DNA from: Marinomonas mediterranea MMB-1
GTDB taxonomy: Bacteria; Pseudomonadota; Gammaproteobacteria; Pseudomonadales; Marinomonadaceae
NCBI RefSeq assembly: GCF_000192865.1
Contig: NC_015276.1
Coordinates: 2,728,001 to 2,792,000 of the forward strand
Length of the DNA stretch: 64,000 nt
Direction of reading: 5' to 3'
Shown here: piece after piece, positions 1 to 9,220 of the stretch
Layout: each line of letters starts with the position of its first letter
How positions within the stretch are numbered: position 1 is the stretch's first letter
Notes under the pieces: model-generated
Databases searched by the model: none
The model's input: only the letters and a program-made list of their open reading frames with translations
What the model was told of the DNA's origin: nothing
Translations under genes and position numbers: made by a program

Positions 1-1845
1 TTGATGTCACCACCTGTTGCGTTACCCGTTACAGACACTGTAGTAGCCGCTTCGGCTGCATTGATCACATCGTCTGCTGTGATGTCGTCAACCGTCACCG
101 TACCGGCTGTTGCCGTAGTATCCAGTACCGCACTGTCTGTGCCTGGTTCAGAGACATTACCTGCTGCATCCGTAATAGTTGCTTCGACAGTTAACGTCGC
201 GCCTTCTGCTGGCGCATCGACCGCCGTCAACACTTCACCTGCTGTGATCTGAGCCGCTGTCAATACAATGTCCGTGCCGTTCACAGTCAAAGTATCGCCT
301 TCTACCGCACCAGTATCGGTTAGAGAGATCGTCACGTTCACTTGACCATCAAGCTCTGCTGCGCTGATAAGGCCATCGTCATTCGCATCTTCTGTGATGG
401 TTACACCTGGCGCACCCGCTGCCGTAGTATCCAGTACCGCACTGTCTGTGCCTGGTTCAGAGACATTACCTGCTGCATCCGTAATAGTTGCTTCGACAGT
501 TAACGTCGCGCCTTCTGCTGGCGCATCGACCGCCGTCAACACTTCACCTGCTGTGATCTGAGCCGCTGTCAATACAATGTCCGTGCCGTTCACAGTCAAA
601 GTATCGCCTTCAAGCGCACCAGTATCGGTTAGAGAGATCGTCACATTCACTTGACCATCAAGCTCTGCCGCACTGATAAGACCATCGTCGTTCGCATCTT
701 CTGTGATGGTTACACCTGGCGCACCCGCTGCCGTAGTATCCAGTACCGCACTGTCTGTGCCTGGTTCAGAGACATTACCTGCTGCATCCGTAATAGTTGC
801 TTCGACAGTTAACGTCGCGCCTTCTGCTGGCGCATCGACCGCCGTCAACACTTCACCTGCTGTGATCTGAGCCGCTGTCAATACAATGTCCGTGCCGTTC
901 ACAGTCAAAGTATCGCCTTCAAGCGCACCAGTATCGGTTAGAGAGATCGTCACGTTCACTTGACCATCAAGCTCTGCCGCACTGATAAGACCATCGTCGT
1001 TCGCATCTTCTGTGATGGTTACACCTGGCGCTTCAGTTGGAGTAATATCGAATATCTGTGCCGTCGCGGTCGCTGAGCTGAAGTCCACGGCTTCGAAGTT
1101 GCCTCCTGAAACACTTTCAACTGAACTAGATATACTTCCATTAGATATATCTGTTTCATCTATATCAACCACCAAGGTGCCAGTCGTTTCGCCTGCCGCG
1201 ATCACGATGTCGCCCTGATCCGTGGTGATGGTCACTTCGGTTTCAGCCGCATTCGACAAGGTCGCTGTGAAGGTCACGCTCGCCGCGTCTTCGTTCACAT
1301 CGCTGGTTGTCAACGTAACCGTCGTATCGTCTGTGGTATCTGTGATTTGAGTCGTTGCTGGCGTGCTATCAACCACCAAGTTCTCGAAGTTGCCGCCTGT
1401 CGCTCCGCTAATGCTCGCGCTGATGCTGTCCGCATCCACGTACACATCTTCGTCTGCCGCGACCACGACATCCACCGTGCCTTGAGTTTCGCCATCTGCA
1501 ATCGTGATCGTCTCACCATTGCTTAGGGTAACCGTCACATCACCTTCAGCCGCTGACGTTAATTCCGCTGTGTAAGTCACTGTGCCGCCAGCTTCCGTGA
1601 TGGAACCTGTCGCACTTAGGCTAACCGTCGTATCGTCTGTGGTATCTGTGATTTGAGTCGTTGCTGGCGTGCTATCAACCACCAAGTTCTCGAAGTTGCC
1701 GCCTGTCGCTCCGCTAATGCTCGCGCTGATGCTGTCCGCATCCACGTACACATCTTCGTCTGCCGCGACCACGACATCCACCGTGCCTTGAGTTTCGCCA
1801 TCTGCAATCGTGATCGTCTCACCATTGCTTAGGGTAACCGTCACA
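1..1845 (-). CDS. Giant LapA-like adhesin, continuation after a frameshift (runs off the window)
   Basis: This is the downstream part of the adhesin that starts at 7335. After a one-base insertion near 1848 the repeats continue in a different minus-strand frame, which I read as open down to base 1. It encodes further LapA-type repeats (about 1229-1845), one diverged repeat of the same type (about 1040-1228), then three near-identical 103-residue Ig-like repeats (112-1038) carrying an acidic DANDDGLISAAEL-type stretch that could bind calcium. Bases 1-111 start another Ig-like type with the DDVINAAEA-type motif. The C-terminal RTX and type I secretion signal expected of such adhesins lie outside the window. 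No start codon is expected here; if the frameshift is real, this part would not be translated with the N-terminus. Confidence 0.75.
112..1038 (-). repeat. Three near-identical 309-bp tandem repeats (103 residues each)
   Basis: The landmark GCCGTAGTATCC recurs at 112, 421 and 730, an exact 309-bp step that keeps frame. The copies differ at only a few bases, for example CTACC versus AAGCG in the segment after GTATCGCCTT. Each unit encodes an Ig-like domain of a type different from the 102-residue repeats upstream. Confidence 0.9.
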
Positions 1846-2760
1846 TCAACCTTCAGCCGCTGACGTTAATTCCGCTGTGTAAGTCACTGTGCCGCCAGCT
1901 TCCGTGATGGAACCTGTCGCACTTAGGCTAACCGTCGTATCGTCTGTGGTATCTGTGATTTGAGTCGTTGCTGGCGTGCTATCAACCACCAAGTTCTCGA
2001 AGTTGCCGCCTGTCGCTCCGCTAATGCTCGCGCTGATGCTGTCCGCATCCACGTACACATCTTCGTCTGCCGCGACCACGACATCCACCGTGCCTTGAGT
2101 TTCGCCATCTGCAATCGTGATCGTCTCACCATTGCTTAGGGTAACCGTCACATCACCTTCAGCCGCTGACGTTAATTCCGCTGTGTAAGTCACTGTGCCG
2201 CCAGCTTCCGTGATGGAACCTGTCGCACTTAGGCTAACCGTCGTATCGTCTGTGGTATCTGTGATTTGAGTCGTTGCTGGCGTGCTATCAACCACCAAGT
2301 TCTCGAAGTTGCCGCCTGTCGCTCCGCTAATGCTCGCGCTGATGCTGTCCGCATCCACGTACACATCTTCGTCTGCCGCGACCACGACATCCACCGTGCC
2401 TTGAGTTTCGCCATCTGCAATCGTGATCGTCTCACCATTGCTTAGGGTAACCGTCACATCACCTTCAGCCGCTGACGTTAATTCCGCTGTGTAAGTCACT
2501 GTGCCGCCAGCTTCCGTGATGGAACCTGTCGCACTTAGGCTAACCGTCGTATCGTCTGTGGTATCTGTGATTTGAGTCGTTGCTGGCGTGCTATCAACCA
2601 CCAAGTTCTCGAAGTTGCCGCCTGTCGCTCCGCTAATGCTCGCGCTGATGCTGTCCGCATCCACGTACACATCTTCGTCTGCCGCGACCACGACATCCAC
2701 CGTGCCTTGAGTTTCGCCATCTGCAATCGTGATCGTCTCACCATTGCTTAGGGTAACCGT
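1229..2760 (-). repeat. Five near-identical 306-bp tandem repeats (102 residues each)
   Basis: The same segment recurs at a strict 306-bp step: the copies of one internal landmark start at 1310, 1616, 1923, 2229 and 2535. The steps are 306, 307, 306 and 306. The copies look almost identical at DNA level, which implies recent expansion or gene conversion. The 307-bp step contains the frameshifting base. Each unit encodes one LapA-type extracellular repeat. Confidence 0.92.
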
Positions 2761-5700
2761 CACTTCGCCTTGTGCTGCATTAGTCAAGGTCGCCGTGTAA
2801 GTCACCACACCACCCGTTTCGGTGATCGAATCGGTCGCACTTAGACTCAGAGAAGTGTCTCCAGTTACAATATTAACAGTATGAGTCGAGGTAGTAGACG
2901 CAGAATAAGGGTTGCCTGCACTATCTTGGCCAGACACACTTGCAACAAAAGAAGTATCCGCAGCCAAATCGGAACCAGCCACATCAACGGCCCATGTTTT
3001 ATCCGCTTGAACCGTTGCCGTATATGTAGTGCCGTTAATTTCCATCGTAACTGTGTCACCAGCACTAGCGTCAAAACCAACACGCCCTGTTACTGACACG
3101 GTTGAATTTGCTTCTTCTGCATCAATAACATCATCCGATGTAATTGAATCAACACGAATGGTTGCACGAGCGGTAGTATCAACAAAATACGCTTCTGTAG
3201 AAGTTGCATTCCCAGACTGGCCAATTGCATTTGAAACGGTAGCCGTTGCATCAACAAGACTGTCCGAATCCGCCTCAAGGTCTGAACCAGCAACAGAGAT
3301 AGAAAACTGACCATTCGTTACTGCGCCAGTATATTCCGTACCGTTAATCGTGAGCGTTACCGTACCGGTATCAAAGTCATCTCCCGTAACAGAACCCGTT
3401 ACGGTTACATCACTACCCGCCTCTGCTGCATTCAGAATAGAGTCATCAGTAATTGGATCAATATCTAAGTTTATAGCAAGAGGGGATGTATCAATTGTAT
3501 GAGTCGAGCTACCAACGCTTTCAACGGTATTACCTGCATCATCAGAAGACGTAACAACCGCATCAAACTCTGTATCCGAAACAAGATCAGAACCCGCCAC
3601 ATCGACAGACCAAGAACCATCTGGGCCGACTGTCGTTGTATAAGTGGTTCCGTTGATTTCTAAAGCAACAACATCACCTTCTGAAATATCACCGCCTATT
3701 GCATCACCTGTTACAGACACCGTACCTGCAGCCTCAGCCGCATTAATCACGTCATCTTCTGTGATATCGTTAACCGTAACAGTACCGGAATCCGCAGAGA
3801 CATCCGCAGACATTGGGTGGTCACTCACCTCATCAGAAGTATTACCAGCGTCATCAGATAAACTAGCTGTTAATGTCACCTGCGGAGGTACTTCAACCGT
3901 CACACCATTAGCGATATCATCCGCCGTCAATGTTACGGTAATCGTTTCGCCATCACCTACTCTGTACGTTAATGTATCACCTACTTCTGAGCCAGTAACA
4001 GAGATAGTCGCAGTGACCGTACCATCATCACCAAGCTCTACGGCATTATAAACATCATCATCCCCCGTACTTTCAAACGAAATAGAAGGCGTTGCAATAG
4101 AAGTATCAACCGTATGGGTTGATGTCGTTGAGGCTGAATAAGGGTTACCTGCATCATCTTGACCAGATACACTGGCAACAAACGAAGCATCCGCCGCCAA
4201 ATCAGAACCAGCAACATCCACAGACCAAGTACTGTCCGTTTGCACAACGGCGGTATAAGTTGTGCCATTGATTTCCATCGAGACGGTATCACCAGCACCC
4301 GCATCGAAGCCAACACGACCCGTTACCGTAATGGTTGCACCCGCCTCTTGGGAATTAATAACGTCATCAGATGTAATTGAATCAACGCGAACGGTTGCGC
4401 GAGCAGTAGTGTCCACAAAATACGCTTCAGTAGACGCTCCCCCCCCAGACTGACCAATTGCATTTGATACGGAAGCCGTTGCATCAACAAGACTATCCGA
4501 ATCCGCTTCAAGGTCAGAACCAGCAACAGAGATAGAAAACTGGCCATTCGTTACTGCACCTGTGTATTCCGTATCATTAATTGTGAGCGTTACGGTACCG
4601 GAATCAAATTCATCACCAGTCACAGAGCCAGTTACAATTACATCGCCGCCCGCTTCGACAGCATTGAGAATAGAATCATCAGTAATTGGGTCAACATCAA
4701 GATTAATAGACAAAGGAGAGGAATCAAAAGTATAAGATTGACTTGCTGACGCCTCACCTCGCCCACTATCAGAATTGTAAACATTAACCTGAGCATCTAC
4801 AGTTAAATCCCCATCCGATTGAAGATCCGCAGTATCAACAGTCAAAGAATACGTATTATCGGAACCGATATTAGCCGTATACACTTCCCCATTAATAGTG
4901 AGAGTAACAATCGCAAGATCATAACTATCTCCCGATACAGTACCAGTTATAACGACACTTCCACTTTGAAATTCTGCTGCATCAATAACGTTGTCCTGAG
5001 CAATCGAATCAATTGTTAGATTCACATCTAACGTCGCATCAGAGTCATTATCAAAAAGACGAAGAGATCCTTGCCCATCCCCAATTACCGCGCCACCCTC
5101 TACATTTGACAATGTGAGGAACGCCATCTCGACATCTTCTACTTCAGTATCGTCTACAATTGGAATCCGGATCGTTTTTGTAGTTTCTCCAGCAGCAAAA
5201 ACAATAGTGCCAGTATAGTCAGTAATATCTTCATCTAACGTAGCACCAATTCCAACCATAGAATAATCAACGGAGACATCTCCATCAGCAGCTTCACTTA
5301 GACTGACTGTAAACTCTGCATATTCCTGCCCTTCAACAGCATAAACGTAATCGGTTGAAATAGTTGGCAGCTCTTCAGCAACAGAATCATTATCTTCGAT
5401 TGCAAATTCAATCTCTTCGTCGTAAAAATTATCTCCAGTTACAACTGCATTAAAATATTCAGTTCCCTCAACTGCAACATCATCAAAGATAGGAACCCTA
5501 ACCTCAATTGAGGTCGAACCTGCTGGTAAAGTTGCACTAAACGTAGGCCAAACAACTCCACCCTCTTGATACTCGACCGAGTCCAAATCAACAGAAATCC
5601 AGGTCTCACCACCATCTACTGAATATTCAATTGGCATACTGTAATCATCAGCATACTCCGCTATTTGCTTACCCAGCGCCTCACTCATATTCTCGCTAGT

Positions 5701-7335
5701 GAGCGTAATTTTTAGCGTTTGATCTTCGTCAAAACTTAATGAACTAGTTAAAGTAAACTGAGCGTAATCATCGCCTTCCGTCACACTTTCAGCATCAGTA
5801 GACAGGTGGGATTTGTATGTATCTAATGTAGCGGAAGTAATAGTTTGCGTTGCTGTCCAATCTTGAGCAGTATAATTCAGAGATAATCCCTCTAAATCAT
5901 ATTGATCAACACCTTCATTCAAAATGATTTTATAAGTACCATCACCATTATCAATCAGCTCACCAATATTTTCATAACCAGCAGCAAGAGAGACATCTTT
6001 TATCACAAGATTGTCTTCCACTACCTGATTTGCAGTCGCTCCCTCAAGCAGATCTGATACACTAAATGTAATTTCACCATCTAATTCATTATAGTTATAG
6101 GTAACTACACCACCTGGAACATCAATTTCATCAGTTGTTCGAGCATCAAACTCATCTGGAACCCTATCGCCAGCAAGCTCAACAGTAGAGTCCACCACAT
6201 GAGACATTGCTGCCGTCTCAAAAGTATTGACTCCTAACCCATCCTCAGTTTCACTATCTCTAGTAAACTCGATATTAACACTAGCCAATGCATCAGATAG
6301 CATCTGCTTACCAGCTTCTGAAAGATTTAACGAGTAGCCTTCAAAAGCCTCACGCATATCTTCACTAATTGTAATAGTAGAATTTCCATCAGGCATATTA
6401 ATGATGTCATTGGTTTCTAAAACCCCATCACCAGAATTACTATCTTGTAAACCATCACTAATGGCTTGCAAGAAAATCGCCATATTTTCGACATAGTTAT
6501 CATTAACATCACCTAGATCCGTCTGCGCTATATCTTGCAAGAAAAGCAAACCGTTAGAAACAAGATCTGATGAAAATTCGGCGATAATCACATCTCCAAC
6601 AGAAAATGTAATTGAATCACCTTCCCGATATGCAAAGCTCCCATCATCCCCTTGATCGCCAGTCAAACCTGACAACCCACTTGAGGTTACATATGTAACG
6701 CCATTTACATAGCTATCAACGAATTGGGCTGACTTTATATCGGATGGCGCACCCTCTGCCCCAGAACCACCTGAAAGCCCAAATTGAGCTGTTTCTGGCA
6801 CATCATAAGAGCTAGTACCGTAATAATTCTGCCCCCCAGTCGTACCACCACCAGCTAGAACAGATCGATCATTATCAGTATCGTATCCAAAAGTAGGCAA
6901 TGAAGTATCGTCGTTACGATCAACCGAGACATCTACACGCTGCTCTTCATCAGTTGCACCTGTTTCCTCACCAGCTGCCGGCGCTTCTTGAATCAAGGTA
7001 GGGTCTTGACCCGCCAGAATAGCCTCTTGTAGAGCATCCGCTTCAGAGGTTGAATCGGCTACTAACTCTGCATCGGTATTATCAAAACTAAAAATTTCGT
7101 CTGTAATCTCAACGACAGACTGGTTAGCGACAACAATCTGCGTGCCATCAACAAACTCAATGGTTGCACTACCATTCCCTACAGCAACGACGGTTTCCCC
7201 GTAGAATATCGGGTCTCCTGCTTTTATGATCCGCTCTTGTCCATCAATAGATTGAACTTTAACAGTCCCTGATACTTGCGTTACAAAACCAACAGCATTA
7301 CCTAACGTTGCGAAAGAAACTTGGTTGTCGCTCAT
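1846..7335 (-). CDS. Giant LapA/BapA-like surface adhesin, N-terminal part (frameshifted)
   Basis: Secreted repeat adhesin for surface attachment and biofilm. Residues 1-125 form the LapA-type N-terminal retention module, which in this family plugs the outer-membrane secretion pore. A PAAG di-alanine site at residues 119-122 matches the place where the periplasmic protease LapG cuts in the LapA family. A low-complexity linker follows, then a unique region to about residue 650, Calx-beta-like segments (about 650-770), a run of roughly 100-residue Ig-like domains with a D-INA-EA signature, then 102-residue LapA-type repeats with VTLSNGETITIADGETQGT-like cores. The start has a good ribosome site (AGGGTAAG). 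The frame ends at 1846-1848 in a TGA created by one extra A. The protein is very acidic, as calcium-binding adhesins are. LapD, LapG and secretion genes are not nearby. The family call is firm; whether the gene is intact is not. Confidence 0.85.
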   Translation of the reverse strand: MSDNQVSFATLGNAVGFVTQVSGTVKVQSIDGQERIIKAGDPIFYGETVVAVGNGSATIEFVDGTQIVVANQSVVEITDEIFSFDNTDAELVADSTSEADALQEAILAGQDPTLIQEAPAAGEETGATDEEQRVDVSVDRNDDTSLPTFGYDTDNDRSVLAGGGTTGGQNYYGTSSYDVPETAQFGLSGGSGAEGAPSDIKSAQFVDSYVNGVTYVTSSGLSGLTGDQGDDGSFAYREGDSITFSVGDVIIAEFSSDLVSNGLLFLQDIAQTDLGDVNDNYVENMAIFLQAISDGLQDSNSGDGVLETNDIINMPDGNSTITISEDMREAFEGYSLNLSEAGKQMLSDALASVNIEFTRDSETEDGLGVNTFETAAMSHVVDSTVELAGDRVPDEFDARTTDEIDVPGGVVTYNYNELDGEITFSVSDLLEGATANQVVEDNLVIKDVSLAAGYENIGELIDNGDGTYKIILNEGVDQYDLEGLSLNYTAQDWTATQTITSATLDTYKSHLSTDAESVTEGDDYAQFTLTSSLSFDEDQTLKITLTSENMSEALGKQIAEYADDYSMPIEYSVDGGETWISVDLDSVEYQEGGVVWPTFSATLPAGSTSIEVRVPIFDDVAVEGTEYFNAVVTGDNFYDEEIEFAIEDNDSVAEELPTISTDYVYAVEGQEYAEFTVSLSEAADGDVSVDYSMVGIGATLDEDITDYTGTIVFAAGETTKTIRIPIVDDTEVEDVEMAFLTLSNVEGGAVIGDGQGSLRLFDNDSDATLDVNLTIDSIAQDNVIDAAEFQSGSVVITGTVSGDSYDLAIVTLTINGEVYTANIGSDNTYSLTVDTADLQSDGDLTVDAQVNVYNSDSGRGEASASQSYTFDSSPLSINLDVDPITDDSILNAVEAGGDVIVTGSVTGDEFDSGTVTLTINDTEYTGAVTNGQFSISVAGSDLEADSDSLVDATASVSNAIGQSGGGASTEAYFVDTTARATVRVDSITSDDVINSQEAGATITVTGRVGFDAGAGDTVSMEINGTTYTAVVQTDSTWSVDVAGSDLAADASFVASVSGQDDAGNPYSASTTSTHTVDTSIATPSISFESTGDDDVYNAVELGDDGTVTATISVTGSEVGDTLTYRVGDGETITVTLTADDIANGVTVEVPPQVTLTASLSDDAGNTSDEVSDHPMSADVSADSGTVTVNDITEDDVINAAEAAGTVSVTGDAIGGDISEGDVVALEINGTTYTTTVGPDGSWSVDVAGSDLVSDTEFDAVVTSSDDAGNTVESVGSSTHTIDTSPLAINLDIDPITDDSILNAAEAGSDVTVTGSVTGDDFDTGTVTLTINGTEYTGAVTNGQFSISVAGSDLEADSDSLVDATATVSNAIGQSGNATSTEAYFVDTTARATIRVDSITSDDVIDAEEANSTVSVTGRVGFDASAGDTVTMEINGTTYTATVQADKTWAVDVAGSDLAADTSFVASVSGQDSAGNPYSASTTSTHTVNIVTGDTSLSLSATDSITETGGVVTYTATLTNAAQGEVTVTLSNGETITIADGETQGTVDVVVAADEDVYVDADSISASISGATGGNFENLVVDSTPATTQITDTTDDTTVSLSATGSITEAGGTVTYTAELTSAAEGDVTVTLSNGETITIADGETQGTVDVVVAADEDVYVDADSISASISGATGGNFENLVVDSTPATTQITDTTDDTTVSLSATGSITEAGGTVTYTAELTSAAEGDVTVTLSNGETITIADGETQGTVDVVVAADEDVYVDADSISASISGATGGNFENLVVDSTPATTQITDTTDDTTVSLSATGSITEAGGTVTYTAELTSAAEG
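2873..4723 (-). repeat. Higher-order duplication: two-domain blocks offset by 1,233 bp
   Basis: A block of about 618 bp (two Ig-like domains, about 206 residues) near 2873-3490 is repeated, diverged, near 4106-4723. Both begin with SPL(S/A)INLD and end with the NPYSASTTSTHTV motif. The offset of 1,233 bp is a multiple of three. A different pair of domains sits between the two blocks. The divergence is much larger than among the 306- and 309-bp repeats, so this duplication is older. Confidence 0.8.
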
Positions 7336-7366
7336 TTTACTTACCCTACAAATAAAAAATTTTGTC

Positions 7367-7394
7367 TATTGACCACTCTAGTAGCAACAGTCAA
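7367..7394 (-). promoter_or_regulatory. Candidate adhesin promoter
   Basis: Read on the minus strand, TTGACT (7394-7389) and TCAATA (7372-7367) are separated by 16 bases, about 30 bases upstream of the adhesin start. The -35 match is good and the -10 weak, as expected of a promoter needing an activator. This is pattern matching only. Confidence 0.3.
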
Positions 7395-7404
7395 GACTTT
7401 CTAT

Positions 7405-7418
7405 TGTACCTTGGTACA
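7405..7418. promoter_or_regulatory. 14-bp palindrome, possible operator of the adhesin gene
   Basis: TGTACC-TT-GGTACA is a perfect inverted repeat. It lies about 10 bases upstream of the candidate -35 of the adhesin promoter, a usual place for an activator. I do not recognise the regulator from this sequence. Confidence 0.35.
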
Positions 7419-7606
7419 TATCAAAGAACTTAGTGTGACTAAATGTAACCCTCTGTATAACAACCAAACATCCAGTTACAAAAAACTATTTCTCATCAAA
7501 ATTGCCTATAAATTGCTAACTATCTATAATCACCCGCAAACTCAAACTATAGACATCTATAAAACGTAGATTTCTTTATGTAGTTCACTACCAAGCTCGT
7601 GATGAT

Positions 7607-7628
7607 AAAGGTGTTTAAACTCACCTTT
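7607..7628. other. Short inverted repeat upstream of the SulP gene
   Basis: AAAGGTG (7607-7613) and CACCTTT (7622-7628) flank an 8-base loop, about 50 bases before the transporter start. It could be an operator or a leader hairpin of the transporter mRNA. Confidence 0.3.
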
Positions 7629-7678
7629 TAGCTTCGACTTGGCATTGAACTCACAGCCTATCCAACTTAAGGTAACCC

Positions 7679-9172
7679 ATGATAGATACAATGAAGAAAG
7701 AGTGGTTCTCTAATATAAAGGGGGACACACTCTCCGGCACAGTTGTCGCCCTAGCTCTAATTCCCGAAGCAATTGCCTTTTCGATTATTGCGGGGGTAGA
7801 CCCCAAGGTAGGTCTTTACGCATCTTTCTGTATTGCCGTTATCATTTCATTCATGGGTGGCCGCCCCGGCATGATCTCCGCCGCTACGGGCGCAATGGCA
7901 CTCTTAATGGTGACACTTGTAAAAGAACACGGACTTCAGTATTTATTAGCAGCAAGCTTGCTTTGCGGCGTTTTTCAAATTCTCGCAGGTTATTTGAAAC
8001 TTGGAAGCCTAATGCGCTTCGTCTCTCGGTCCGTCGTAACAGGATTCGTTAATGCACTAGCCATTCTGATATTTATGGCCCAATTGCCGGAGCTTACAAA
8101 CGTAACTTGGCATGTATACGCAATGACAGCGGCAGGCTTAGGAATCATCTACTTATTCCCATACTTACCCGTGATCGGAAAATCCGTCCCGAGTCCGCTG
8201 GTTTGTATTGTCCTATTAACCGCATTCGCTATGTTTGTTGGATTAGACATCCGTACAGTGGGCGATATGGGAGACCTCCCTGATTCACTACCTATCTTCT
8301 TATGGCCTGAAGTTCCACTTAACTTAGAAACACTTTGGATCATCCTTCCTTATTCTCTAGGCCTTTCATTAGTTGGCCTACTAGAATCAATGATGACATC
8401 AACCATTGTTGATGAATTAACAGATACAACAAGCGATCGTAATCGCGAATGTAAAGGACAAGGCATCGCCAACATTGGCTCTAGCTTACTTGGAGGAATG
8501 GCAGGATGTGCAATGATCGGTCAATCCGTCATTAACATTAAATCAGGCGGACGCGGCCGACTGTCTACTTTTATAGCGGGTACTCTCCTCATTATAATGG
8601 TCGTATTTTTAGACGAGTGGATTAGCCAAATACCCATGGCTGCGTTAGTTGCCGTTATGATAATGGTGTCTATTGGCACCTTCTCTTGGGATTCAATCAT
8701 AAACCTAAAACATCACCCTATCTCAACAAATGTTGTCATGCTTGCCACTGTCGCGATCGTCGTCGCCACACACAACCTAGCATTAGGCGTTTTTGTCGGC
8801 GTGCTTTTAGCGTCACTGTTTTTTGCCAACAAAATTGGCCGTTTCATGGTTGTGAAAGATGATCAAGATCAGCCCAACAACAATAAAAGAACTTACAAAG
8901 TCATTGGTCAGGTATTCTTTGCTTCATCAGAGCAATTTACAAACAGCTTCGATTTCAAAGAAGTCATCGAACACGTCACCATCGACCTTTCTGAAGCACA
9001 CTTTTGGGACATCACTGCCGTCTCAGCATTAGACAAAGTAGTTATCAAATTTAGACGAGAAGGCGCTGAAGTAGACATCATAGGAATGAATGAAGCGACC
9101 GCGACAGTGGTTGACAAATTCGGCATTCATGACAAACCTGAAGAAGTAGAGAAATTAATGGGCGGCCATTAA
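7679..9172 (+). CDS. SulP-family anion transporter with STAS domain
   Basis: Inner-membrane anion transporter of the SulP (SLC26) family. The substrate may be sulfate, bicarbonate or another oxyanion; sequence alone does not decide. The N-terminal stretch with DTLSGTVVALALIPEAIAFS is the family signature, about 10-12 membrane segments follow to about residue 390, and a cytoplasmic STAS domain fills about 395-490. At 497 residues it is one of the shorter SulP proteins, like the many single-gene bacterial forms. The ATG is preceded by TAAGGT; a second in-frame ATG lies 12 bases on. It is followed after 48 bases by a universal stress protein gene on the same strand, so the pair is probably co-transcribed. 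Confidence 0.88.
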   Translation: MIDTMKKEWFSNIKGDTLSGTVVALALIPEAIAFSIIAGVDPKVGLYASFCIAVIISFMGGRPGMISAATGAMALLMVTLVKEHGLQYLLAASLLCGVFQILAGYLKLGSLMRFVSRSVVTGFVNALAILIFMAQLPELTNVTWHVYAMTAAGLGIIYLFPYLPVIGKSVPSPLVCIVLLTAFAMFVGLDIRTVGDMGDLPDSLPIFLWPEVPLNLETLWIILPYSLGLSLVGLLESMMTSTIVDELTDTTSDRNRECKGQGIANIGSSLLGGMAGCAMIGQSVINIKSGGRGRLSTFIAGTLLIIMVVFLDEWISQIPMAALVAVMIMVSIGTFSWDSIINLKHHPISTNVVMLATVAIVVATHNLALGVFVGVLLASLFFANKIGRFMVVKDDQDQPNNNKRTYKVIGQVFFASSEQFTNSFDFKEVIEHVTIDLSEAHFWDITAVSALDKVVIKFRREGAEVDIIGMNEATATVVDKFGIHDKPEEVEKLMGGH

Positions 9173-9220
9173 AGCGTCATAGCACCTTAAGCTTCATAGC
9201 TCTATAACTGGAGAATAAAA

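Larger units (their letters stand above)
7336..7678. promoter_or_regulatory. Divergent intergenic region between the adhesin and sulP genes
   Basis: This 343-bp AT-rich gap must hold the promoters of both the adhesin (minus) and the SulP transporter (plus). It contains a candidate adhesin promoter, a 14-bp palindrome and a short hairpin next to the transporter gene, each listed separately. The open frame on the plus strand at 7321-7569 has no convincing ribosome site and resembles nothing I know. Confidence 0.6.

Noticed and set aside
1310..2744. Repeated 69-residue open frame (MVRRSRLQ...) recurring every 306 bp
   Set aside because: It is an out-of-frame shadow of the adhesin repeat. Its conservation follows from the repeat itself, and no ribosome site or codon signal supports it.
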